From Roridomyces roridus (lineage: Eukaryota > Basidiomycota > Agaricomycetes > Agaricales > Mycenaceae), in assembly GCA_029378245.1 (NCBI GenBank), contig JARKIF010000001.1, positions 682,001 to 746,000 on the forward strand: a DNA stretch of 64,000 nucleotides, read 5' to 3'. The translations under genes were made by a program, and so were the position numbers. The notes beneath the pieces are model-generated. The model was not told the origin of the DNA. It saw only the letters and a list, made by a program, of their open reading frames with translations, and made no database searches. Positions 1-9,170 of the stretch are shown here, in pieces (within the stretch, counting starts at the first letter, position 1; each line of letters starts with the position of its first letter).

Positions 1-223
1 CTCAAGACTGTGTTTCGAGGTCAGCGACGGACTATTGAAGCGCAGAATTGCAGACGGCTGACATGACCAAAGTAATAGCCGCCGCTTCAGAGCACTTGAG
101 TGTCGGTACATTAGATCCATGGGAGAGCTCACCAGCCAAGTAGTTCGTCGTCTGCGAGTCCGCGATCAGCTGGAATAGCGCAGCTTCCTGGGCGGCGGCG
201 GCGGCGGGAGAAACGGTGTCCAT
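1..223 (-). CDS. DUF6533-type membrane protein, 5' end only
   Basis: First exons of a seven-helix membrane protein whose body lies beyond base 1. Exon 1 is 133-223 (91 nt, ATG at 221-223) and encodes a start ending in the family signature LIADSQTTNYLAG. It is nearly identical to the gene at 16275 and close to those ending at 35520 and 40109. A 22-nt micro-exon follows at 63-84, then exon 3 opens at base 7 and runs off the window. Phases are consistent (91 nt, then 22 nt, giving phase 2). The family is known in Agaricomycetes as DUF6533; function is unknown, and a receptor-like or transport role is only inferred from topology. The assignment rests on the paralogues because the helices are outside the window. 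Confidence 0.7.
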
Positions 224-1180
224 GAGAAAGGGTTCCTGGAAGAGGGACGTATTTGAATACAAATGCCCGGTGGACGTAGCGCAACGTACTGGGGCCGGCG
301 TTGGCAGTAGCTTGCAGGGGCAGATTGTTAGTGTGCAGTGCTCTTTCCGTTATAAAGTTCGTACTTGTGGCAATGAAAGCCTAACTTAGCCCAGGGACAG
401 AATCAAGATGCGCTGAACGGAATAACCCGAGTTGGAGTGGAAAAACAGAAGCTGGTACACAATCGGACCTCGAGAGAATGTTTCGGCTGAAAACTGTACC
501 CGACCCCAGGACGTGAGCATCGTGCTTCAGCGCTCGGCGCTCAGCCCAGGCATGACAGATTGAAGATGGGGAGGCGAGGATTGGACGCCTAAGGCGCGGT
601 AGCCCAAATCATCGCAGCGTCAGAGGAATACGATTCACTTACGACGGCTCTTTCAACTCTGGTCTCTCCCTCCTGCTTTGGCCGCCTTGCCTTCCGGGAA
701 ATTGGAAGCACCGGAGAAAACGGTACATCGGTCAGGAATTCGGCTGTGATCAAGGGTCATGCAGTCCTGTAGACAGACGCTATGACATGGATCTCGTTCC
801 TCGACCTGTTAAGAAGAAGGAAGGAGGGAAGATCTCGTTCCTCGACGTGGTTCTTGTTAAGAGTCGTTGATTAACGCACGGGTCCGATCAGGTTACCGAG
901 TGGCTGTGCACGCCACGTCCCGCTCTCTCATCGTCTGTCCCAAAAACGTTGCTTCACTTATACCCTGCTGATTGCCGAACCTTTAGGTTTGGCCTTAACA
1001 AGAATTCCTTGTCCCGTGGTTAGTGGCTGTGTCGGCGCTTAATGGGCGCTTTTCTGTAATGCCTAGTAGAACTTGTCCGTGGTTAGTGGCTGTGTATGCC
1101 GGTGTTTCTCTTATTTGCCGATTTACGGAACTGCAAAAAAAGGTTCGGCCCTCGCCGCTTGCGGCATTATCCGTACTCAT
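224..1180. other. intergenic, upstream of the left DUF6533 gene
   Basis: No gene recognised. Just upstream of the minus-strand start is a stretch resembling the promoter of the paralogue at 16275 (shared AGCTACTGCCA block, about 290-330 here and 16160-16180 there). Further out, a 22-bp direct repeat with core GTGGTTAGTGGCTGTGT occurs at about 1016-1033 and 1079-1096. Short open frames here lack splice support and family similarity. Confidence 0.4.
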
Positions 1181-1645
1181 AAGGTAGCCGACATGCACGC
1201 ACGGTAAACCTATCAAGTGGCTGTGAGAGTAGTTCTAAATAAGGAAGGTTTCGATTTTGCCTTGTCTCTGCAGTGTTTCTGCACTGTTCTGGGGCCAGGA
1301 ATGAATGTTTTGAATGCATTATGAGTTGTAAACTACTTTTGTACCCAACAGATCCCACCATGTCCCCGCATTTGGGCCTCATGCCTGCTGATCTTCGGGC
1401 ACATGATGCCCCACGTTTGACACACGTGACACGGGAAAGTTCTCCGATGTGCTTATTCCCGTTCGTCTGGCACACGACAATGTTCCTGGATGCAGTTCTA
1501 AGCTTTCTTAGTGAGCCAAGTAGCAAATACAAGTATTCTACACCTGAACTCGCCCAAAAGTCGAGAGGAAATCGAAACCTTCCTTATTTAGAACTACTCT
1601 CACAGCCACTTGACAGGTTTACCGTGCGTGCATGTCGGCTACCTT
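1181..1645. repeat. inverted repeat with 76-bp arms, foldback or MITE-like
   Basis: Bases 1181-1256 (starting AAGGTAGCCGACATG) are repeated in inverse orientation at 1570-1645 with about one mismatch, around a roughly 313-bp spacer. On the minus strand the spacer carries a short cysteine-rich open frame (about 1300-1532) with Cys spacing reminiscent of a small zinc finger, but nothing recognisable. The structure fits a foldback or MITE-type element. Target-site duplications could not be assigned. Confidence 0.65.
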
Positions 1646-1649
1646 AAGT

Positions 1650-1705
1650 ACTTATGAGAGCCATAAGCGCATAAGCCAAACACACCTCTCATAAGTGGAC
1701 TTAAT
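1650..1705. repeat. dispersed repeat, inverse copy at about 51826-51880
   Basis: A roughly 55-bp AT-rich block beginning AGTACTTATGAGAGCCATAAG and containing CATAAG/CTTATG palindromes. It matches, in the opposite orientation, a block near 51826-51880 almost 50 kb away with some substitutions. It looks like a terminus or solo fragment of a dispersed element. Family not determined. Confidence 0.5.
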
Positions 1706-2030
1706 GTGGTAGGATTTAGAGCCGAGAGGCGGAACAGAGGTGCAATAAGCGCGTCGGCGAGGACATCACCTAGCTGGCAGAGACTGGTGATGTTCTCTGA
1801 TGCGGTGGGAAGGTCGTCGAGAGGGGCGGGAGATGGTTCTTCAGCGGCCCATCGGTTTGAGGCAGGGCCACACTTTGTCCGCGGGGATTTCCACGACGAG
1901 ATTGCGTGATGTGGCAAAACTGGGTACGCCGAGGAAGCTCACGGGGCGCGTTGGGTCGAATTTGCGATGGGGTTTGACGGGGACGCTGAGCCGGACGACC
2001 AACTCAAGGTCTGCCGAATTCTGATTGAGA
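1700..2030 (-). pseudogene. decayed coding fragment, unidentified
   Basis: The minus strand reads like protein in two frames that do not join. One covers about 1860-2000 (including PVSFLGVP and RNLVVEIPADKVW). The other covers about 1725-1850 (ending ADALIAPLFRLSALNP). There is no start, no stop in register and no credible intron between them. I do not recognise the family. It may be a fragment left by transposition, or chance open frames in GC-rich DNA. Confidence 0.2.
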
Positions 2031-2941
2031 ATGCTTCGAGAAGCTCATGAGAGCATCCCCGTTCCTTAAAAGCCGGAAATCGCAGAAAGACGGCGCATAT
2101 TTCTGCTCAACAGCGCACAAGCCAATTTGTCTGATGCCATCAAAATCGGTGTGGATTGGCTTGTGGTCAATTTTCGATGAGTTTGTGTGATAGCACGGCT
2201 GTGAGTGACTCATTCGGAGCTCAAATAGCCCCCCGGGTACGTTGAAACCCAACCATCAGTGAATTCAGTCGTACAATACGCAAAGTTGAACTGGCCAGCT
2301 CCCATCACAAGCCATTTTGTCACCTGCCATCAAATTGGCGGGCGGGCGGATTTCAATGAGATTGGACTGTCCCAGTCCACTCTGGCTTGAAAACAGTGCA
2401 GTATGTTCAGAACAATATGGTCCTTCTGTCGATAGACCGGCTTGCAACTACACAGGGGGCATCAAGCGTGGCACTTTGCCTTGTGTGCCAAGGTAGCACT
2501 TGCGTGGCACTTGGCGCGTAGTTGGCCGGAAGTTGGACATTACGTGTGAATTTCCTTTGTTCCCCGGCCTTCACAATTGGCCGGGAGCGTCGTGATATAA
2601 GGATAGACATTATATCTTGAGGGAGTGAGTGTCCACATAGAGGGCCTTTAATATATGTAAAAATACTGTTGATACCCTCCATGCTGTGGCCATGCTTGTT
2701 GCAGGGAAATGGAGTGACTCCGGTGCAGGAATACCCAATGACACCACCCAACATGCTGCGAATCATGTTTTAAATTCGCTCAATGGGTCAGGAATTATTC
2801 ACCACAGTTTAGTTGAATTATAAACAAGTTGTTCGGCGGTCAGAATCACCAAATGTGTCGGGCAAAGAAAATGGGTACATAAGCACAGATTCGAACTCAC
2901 GCACATCAAAAGAGCACCTAGGCACGTGGTTTTATGTCCAC

Positions 2942-2949
2942 AGCCCAAC
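2942..2949. repeat. 8-bp target-site duplication, left copy
   Basis: AGCCCAAC directly precedes the left terminus CACCTAGTGC. The identical octamer follows the right terminus at 6962-6969. Confidence 0.85.
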
Positions 2950-5900
2950 CACCTAGTGCACCTACGGAATGCTGACTAATGGACCTCGAAGGCCCCATTA
3001 GATGTTGGTTTGATGGGGCCTTAGAGGTCCCCGGCGGAGGTATGTAATGGCGGCGATGGCGCATGAGGCTATTTTGGGCCACATCCGACGCCCAACGGAG
3101 CCTCCGTCAGGTGCCATATGGACCACCACCGTGTGTAGGAGCATCGTCTGGGCCTGCTCTGGGGCATGGTATGTATTGTGCACGCCTGTTGAGTATGTAA
3201 GTAGAAGCGCAGTGGGAATAGAGCAGTAGGCAAGCAAGCGAGCGGTCTCTGAGGAGGCCAACCCACATGATTTTCATCCTAGGAATCAATCTATCATAGG
3301 TTGGAAATCAGCGGCCTGTAGGTTAGTAGTAGGATGAAGTTCAGTACATCGTAGGTTGATTGTGATAGGATAGTTTTCAACCTAATATGGCCAAAAGTAT
3401 CCTACGGTTCTCTGCCTGTTTCCACATGAATATCAACCTGCCGTAGGTTGTTTCTCGATTCCACCAACATCAACCTAGCGCAGGTTGTTTTTCATTCAAA
3501 CTTAGATTGTTTCTCATGTCAATTTAAGGACCCGGTAGGTTTAAAAGGAATGATATATTAGCAAATAATACAATGGATTTACAATAGGAGGGCCGATTGA
3601 GAAAGCTGACACGATGGAGTACAGCGAGTCAGAAAAGTGGAATGCGAGGGCAGATCGTACGCACCGTGGAAACGCAACTCCCCGCAGGTCACATGTGCAC
3701 GGCTTGAAAGCGAAGGGGTGGGAGAGGGTGGGAGAAGGTATGCACATGTGGAGCTCAAACCGGTAGCGGCGGCGCAAGGGAGCAGTGACGTGGAAGGCAC
3801 TGGTATCTTGACACGCGCGAGGAAGGCCTGTGTAGAGATTGGAAGGGGGAAAGCCTTGGAGAGGGAAGAGACGGAACATGAAGACGGCCACAAGATGAGC
3901 TTGAGGTGAGGAGCTTGAGGAACAGCTTGACTGTGTCTTCGACAGCGCAGAAGTCTTGACCCGGATTCGGAGTGTATTCAATCTTGAGGAACGGTCGTGT
4001 GTGATGAGTCTTGAGTGACTTGCTTGACTTGAGAGGGTCTTCGTGGCTGGAAGGGCTTCGTCGTCGAGGGGGAGGGGGGTGATAGGGAGAAGATGGAGGG
4101 AAAAGACAAGAGGCGACATCCACATGATCACGCCATCGCTAGGGCAAATGAGTCATGTGGAGTCTGGACCCGGACTGATCTTTGATCGCCCTGAAACATC
4201 CGGATTCGAAACCGCAATGGTCCTTTGGTGCGCGCCGTGGGGTTGGGCAGGACTAACATGAGTACTTGTTTGAACGTCATATATTCCAGCTACAAACATA
4301 TAATTCAAGCATTTGTCGTATTTATTCTTGGAAATGACATCAACCTATAGTCAACCTATAGGGTGATCATCCCGGACCGGAGATTCAACTGAACATCAAC
4401 CAAGCATAGGTTGATGGCGGTAGGTTGAATCCCAACCTACCAAATAGGTTGAAAATTATCAACCTACCATCAGTGGAAGATAGGTTGATCTGCCTCTATC
4501 AACCTATGTTAGGATGAAAATCATGTGGATTTGGCTTCATAGTGGGTTTTAGTGGGACCTCCGCCTGCGAGCGGGGGTAGTGTGCAGGCCGAACTCAAGC
4601 TCACAGCGCACACCTTACACACACGTACTCACGAGGGGTGGGGCTGGCACCGAAATTGCAGTAGTGGGAGGGCAGTGAGAAAATGATTTTGGCCTGGGGC
4701 GGAACCTCCGCCTGTTTGCAGAAGTGGCGGAGGTTACTTGCAAGCCAGTTTTGGGCTGAGCGAACCACGGTGTGGACGCACTACTCGTAACGGCTGGCGT
4801 GGGTCTGAGGTGGTGGTAGTGCGAAAGTAAAGCCTAGGTTTCACCGGCACGGCGTAGAATTTCATTGACCGCTGGTTCCATTGTTCAGCTACTTATAAGT
4901 ACATAAATTCCTGCCTAACATGAATGTGAGTGAACAGTCAAATATACCAGACTGCAGATATCCATAGTGGGTACGGACGTACCTCCGCCACGCGTGCCGA
5001 GCCTCCGTTGTGAACCTTCTTCGGTACCACCCAGTGAGCCGGAGACAGCGAGTTTGGTGTATGTACTGGCCGCCGAGAAAATGGTGGGAAGGAGTCAAGT
5101 CTACTCATGGAGGGTAGGCGACCGTGACGGAGTCCAAACAGGCGCGGCAGAGGTGGCAGAGGTGTCGGCAATCATGCTCACCGGCAGAGGCTTTGAGCAG
5201 AGAGACGGCCTAATGCAAGACTGAGGATGAATGTGGTTTGATGTTCATGGCCATGTGGGGTCGATTCCGGCTAACCTTGGGCGATGCTCGCGCGGTGGTG
5301 GTGGTGAAAGGAAGGCGGAGGTGTCAATCACACCGCATCGGACCTTCTCGCAGATCTTTGATCAACCAATCAGCAGGTGAATAAAACAAGGATCATCTTG
5401 ATTTCACTCGATAAGATACTTGTCACAGGCATTTGGCCTCGGAGCAAGCTACGATAACATCAGGGAGGCCGCCCGGGGTTGCCTGTTTAATTACAAGGAT
5501 GGTTTCTTACTATATTGGTGAAATGCAGTCTTTGAACCAGGAAGCCGACTAGTTCCCAGTTGCATTTTGTGTTCAAGTAGTCTAGTTGTATTGTGCATTC
5601 CCAAGAATATGTTTTATTCCTCCAATTTGGCTCATATACATTGCAACTATCTCTTTGAATGCAGGGATTCCTTCCTAGCTTGCTCTGTGCTCCGGGAGAA
5701 CATAGTTCAACATACCTCCGCCATTTATACAAACCTCCAGAATTTGTGAAAATGTGGATTCTTGGTTCTACTGTGACAGGAGATCTTCTAGGTATCCTTG
5801 AATGCTAAGATTCAGTGGCATGAGCAAGTTGAAGTCGATCAGAAGTACCCCAACACTCGAAGATTTTGTTGTTTCTTGGGAATATCTATGAAATGCATTC

Positions 5901-6961
5901 CCGGGAATCAAGAGATGGGACAGGAGGTCGTAATAGGCCAGAAATTATTTTCTTTATGCTAAAAGGACATGGTGGTGGTGCAGGAACATATCAGGAGTTG
6001 GATCAATGATTTGCTGAATTCAACTTTGCATTCACCCGCCACCTTCGCCACCTCCGCTCGTTTCATGCTCGGCACTCTCACTCAGCCCATTTGCGATCCA
6101 TTGTGATGCTGTCAACCTACCTGCAAGATATCTACTACCATGAACCTCTCTGGATTTCGATTCACAGAGATTAGAGGCGTTGTTGCATCTGTTGGCGGTG
6201 TCGGAAGTGGCGGAGGTGCGTAGGCTGCTGCTCAGAGCTCAACTCTGGACCCAGAGATGGGCAACAGCTTCACTCATTCGACGTCTCCACGCAGCTACAA
6301 TCTCACATATCAATGGGAAAGCCATAGCCCGGTCAGGCTCTCAACTGGTACAATATAAATATATCAGGTCCCTATTTACTGCTCAAACCGCACTCCCGCG
6401 GTCGTTCCGCCATCCACACAGTCCATAACGCCCTCCTCACGAATACGGATGAACGGCCGATATTAGCCCCAATTCCGGCCGCGAACGGAGGCTGCAGAGG
6501 TCCCGCCGCTGCATGTCAAAACTTCGTTCCACATGCCCTGCCGCCTGTCCAATACAGCGCCTGACCCGCACCTAATAATCTAATGAATGTGCAGCGCAGT
6601 GTGCATGGTGATCCTGATCCCGGCCTGCACGCTACCCCCGCTCGCAGGCGGAGGTCCCGCTAAAACCGCCCGCTTGCTTGCCTACTGCTCTATTCCCACT
6701 GCGCTTCTACTTACATACTCAACAGGCGTGCACAATACATACCATGCCCCAGAGCAGGCCCAGACGATGCTCCTACACACGGCGGTGGTCCATATGGTGC
6801 CTGACGGAGGCTCCGTTGGGCGTCGGATGTGGCCCAAAATAGCCTCATGCGCCATCGCCGCCATTACATACCTCCGCCGGGGACCTCTAAGGCCCCATCA
6901 AACCAACATCTAATGGGGCCTTCGAGGTCCATTAGTCAGCATTCCGTAGGTGCACTAGGTG
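2950..6961. mobile_element. 4.0-kb element with long TIRs and 8-bp TSD
   Basis: Bases 2950-3245 are repeated almost perfectly in inverse orientation at about 6667-6961. The inverted match resumes after an insertion (about 4540-4590 against 6620-6665), so each arm is about 345 bp. The 8-bp sequence AGCCCAAC lies immediately outside both ends (2942-2949, 6962-6969), a perfect target-site duplication. Within each arm is a 16-bp stem-loop (about 2982-3026). The 9-mer GGCGGAGGT or its complement occurs about ten times across the element. No transposase was recognised, so it is non-autonomous or decayed. An 8-bp duplication fits hAT or the KDZ (Kyakuja-Dileera-Zisupton) group common in agarics; TIR length does not settle it. 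Confidence 0.85.
3252..4536. mobile_element. inner element, about 1.28 kb, with subterminal AACCTA arrays
   Basis: It interrupts the left arm of the 4-kb element: the uninterrupted right arm shows the two sides were contiguous. Its ends are inverted repeats containing ACATGATTTTCATCCTA (about 3266-3282 and, inverted, about 4509-4527), with weaker pairing outwards. Both subterminal zones (about 3290-3530 and 4325-4510) carry more than a dozen copies of AACCTA/TAGGTT, several as short palindromes. Such arrays resemble subterminal transposase-binding motifs. The interior has a 196-codon minus-strand open frame with no recognisable domain. The exact edges and target duplication are uncertain because both flanks are diverged. 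Confidence 0.7.
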
Positions 6962-6969
6962 AGCCCAAC
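6962..6969. repeat. 8-bp target-site duplication, right copy
   Basis: AGCCCAAC directly follows the right terminus GCACTAGGTG; partner of 2942-2949. Confidence 0.85.
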
Positions 6970-7028
6970 TGCGCGCCAAGTGCCACCTTGGCACACAAAA
7001 AAATGTGCCACGGCTGATGCCCCCTGTG

Positions 7029-7422
7029 CTACCGTACTACTACCGCACATACTTGTGCTCGAGTCTCGACTGGAATTGAATAGCAACCGCGGACAAAATG
7101 GTTTCGGACAACGAACAGGAACAGCAGTGGAAACAGCTCCGAGTCTCAGCGTCTCTGTGCGGTCAAAATATGCATATATTGCGCGTGGATCGACTAGTAA
7201 TCATTGAACTTGTATTGACGGACCTGTACCCACATACGACAAGCCAGGCCCGGTCCCGGACGCCCACGCGATGCTCACCTCCATGCCATGCCCACCCCCA
7301 TGCTGCAGTAGAAGTATTGAACAAAATGTGTGCAATCCCTTATGATTTGAAGGCCGTCACGAATGACGATGAGGTCGGCTCGGACTCAGGATTGCCTGGT
7401 AATGTTGAAACAGAGATTGGAT
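7029..7422. other. intergenic between transposon nest and F-box locus
   Basis: No gene recognised. Open frames are short and unconvincing. The stretch lies downstream of the minus-strand F-box pseudogene. Confidence 0.4.
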
Positions 7423-8896
7423 TCATTGATAGTAGTCTCGTAGCACCTGCGCTGGGGAATACAGCGGAGGTAGAGTGCGAAGTCGAGCATTGGTGTCGAG
7501 CATATGCTGAACGATGACTTGACGATGACGGCAAAGTGCGTTGAAGTCGATGGTAGTGATCGCAAGCTTGAGGTGGTGGTGACCGATGTGAGGAGGCGCT
7601 ATGAGACGACATACCAAGAATTTGGTTGCTAAGCGGGTACAAGCCACGCCCACGCCACACCCGCCCACGCCCACGCCCGCCAAGCCAAATTCAAACTCCG
7701 CTAAGCGGCGCAAGCCAATTTGGCACGCCAGTTTGAGAAGTCTGAGGAAAGAAGTGATATTATGGATCTGTGTGCCGTCCGAGCCAATACTCACGATGAG
7801 CTTCTTCAAGACTGGTGCAACGAGGCTTGCCAGACTGCTTTGAATGGACACCGCGTCGAGGTCGAGAGACCTGATTTGGGCAGTTGTGACGGCCGGGAGA
7901 TTTGTGCCGACTCGGATGCTTCTCGCCACAGAAACGTGGGCATCCGGCGAAAGGAAAGAGAGAATCCATAGAACGTCCGATGCATAAAGACCTTGAAGGA
8001 CGCATGTGCGGAGTCGTGACCACGGTAGTATCAGCTGCCGGGGAAATGATTTGTGGTCGAAACGTAGGAGTAGGTCTGTTAACGTGGGCAGACCGCCTCC
8101 GCCCAAGTCGAGATTGTTCGATCCTTCCGTCAGTGGCAACATTGATTCCCTACCGACGTATGCCAATTTCTTGAGTCGGGGAAGGCAATGACCCATGTCG
8201 ATCAACGTTGCAACGCGGTGGAAATCATACTTCGTGTGCAACGTGACATCCTCCCATTGGTCTGAACTTTTAAGGAAAAGATCCAGGGGTTCTTCAGTGT
8301 TGTCTTCATCCCAGAAGTCTGCGAGCTGGATTGAAAGAGGTGCGTAGCGTGTGGCACGCTCCAGTTGGATCGTCAAAAATCGGCAAAGCGGTGTTGTAGT
8401 GGGGGGTATTATGACTGGGGGTATGAAGTGGCACCACAGCGTTGGAGTGTTGAGTGCCACGGCGCGCCACAGACGGCACACTCTGGCAACTACCCATTGA
8501 TCGTTGCGGCTGGGATCAAAAGGTGCGTTGCGCTCCACACAGCGAATAAAAATCTCCGCCATGATTTTGTTAGGAAAGCAGCGAACCGCTGACATCGTGG
8601 CCGTGTGCGTTCGGATGAAGGCCTTCAGCTCTGTAGCTCGAATGGTGAAGGCTTGTATTGCGTTCTGAACGCGCTCTAGCTCCTGTTCGGCACTCTGGAT
8701 GACATTGGAAATGAGGGGGATTTGAAGGTCGGAGGCAGCCTCATTACTGGTAACAAGTGCCGGAAACGGGCTCGTTAAAGGTTCAGATGAGGTTCAATGG
8801 ATATGGCAAGAGCGGAGGCAATGAGTCCTGTGTGGATATCGGTGAATTTCGAGCAGATTTCGGGCACATGGGAGACCGAACTCACGTAGACCGCAT
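7423..8896 (-). pseudogene. F-box/LRR-like protein, N-terminal nonsense codon
   Basis: Paralogue of the F-box genes at 12077 and 14063. A tiny first exon (8886-8896, ending in phase 2) and a 58-nt intron (8828-8885, gtgagt...cacag) match the paralogue structure. The frame then meets TGA at 8794-8796, about codon 14, where the relatives read on. Beyond it the frame is open: a coiled coil with the SPFPAL start motif, the F-box (FPNKIMAEIF...VCRLWRAVAL...LWCHF), then leucine-rich segments. Past about 7735 the C-terminus no longer resembles the relatives and begins with a Gly/Val-rich stretch coded by a GC-rich repeat. F-box proteins normally bridge Skp1 to substrates in SCF ubiquitin ligases. 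I read it as a recent pseudogene; initiation at an internal ATG such as 8593-8595 is the alternative. Confidence 0.7.
7640..7735. repeat. GC-rich GCCCACGCC minisatellite inside the F-box pseudogene
   Basis: Several imperfect copies of CACGCCCACGCC followed by an inverted pair around AAGCCAAATT and AAGCCAATTT. It coincides with the point where the encoded protein departs from its paralogues, so it is probably an insertion into the 3' part of the gene. Confidence 0.5.
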
Positions 8897-8899
8897 AGT

Positions 8900-9170
8900 C
8901 TGAGGATTGTGCGTAGTCAGAAAAGATCGACTTTGAGGATGAGAGATAAGGTTAAGAGTGGCTCAACAAGAACAAGCAAATCAAACTCGGTTGTTCTTTA
9001 CCACCATCACACTTTCGCTCGAGGTCTGGAAACGGCGGAAACTCGACCCGCTCACCCACCCAAGAACTCCACATTTGAATTTCCCGTTGTTTTACACCTC
9101 CCCTAATCAACGTAAGTAGGTCTGTTTCTTGCCGGCGATGCAGGAATAAATACTCATTGGCTCGTAGTCC
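8900..9170 (+). promoter_or_regulatory. putative promoter of the 9171 F-box locus
   Basis: A CCACCATCAC block followed by TTTCGCTCGAGG (about 9000-9025) resembles the upstream region of the intact paralogue at 20260, and AATAAATACTC lies near 9150. This is a comparison of upstream sequences only. Confidence 0.35.

Larger units (their letters stand above)
2451..7028. mobile_element. outer element of a three-level transposon nest
   Basis: The sequence opening CACAGGGGGCATCA at 2451 recurs inverted, ending at 7028, with about 65-75 bp of imperfect terminal inverted repeat (one arm has a short internal duplication). The trinucleotide CTA flanks both ends (2448-2450 and 7029-7031), a possible 3-bp target duplication as in CACTA or Harbinger elements. 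Without the 4-kb insertion inside it, the element would be only about 560 bp, so it is a MITE-sized non-autonomous element. Three matching bases alone are weak; the case rests on the inverted repeats. Confidence 0.6.

Noticed and set aside
2407..2766. 119-codon minus-strand frame
   Set aside because: Half lies in the TIR of the outer element and is matched by the inverse copy near 6966-7028; no domain.
3541..4131. 196-codon minus-strand open frame inside the inner transposon
   Set aside because: No domain, Ser/Pro/Leu-rich composition expected of a chance frame, competing long frames on both strands, and no start context or splice partner.
4889..5732. Short open frames in the middle of the 4-kb element as a transposase
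   Set aside because: None exceeds about 85 codons and none shows a DDE, RNase-H or zinc-finger pattern.
6587..6913. 108-codon frame in the right TIR and its mirror at 2998-3261
   Set aside because: They are the two arms of the same inverted repeat; the similarity is explained by the TIR, not by a protein family.
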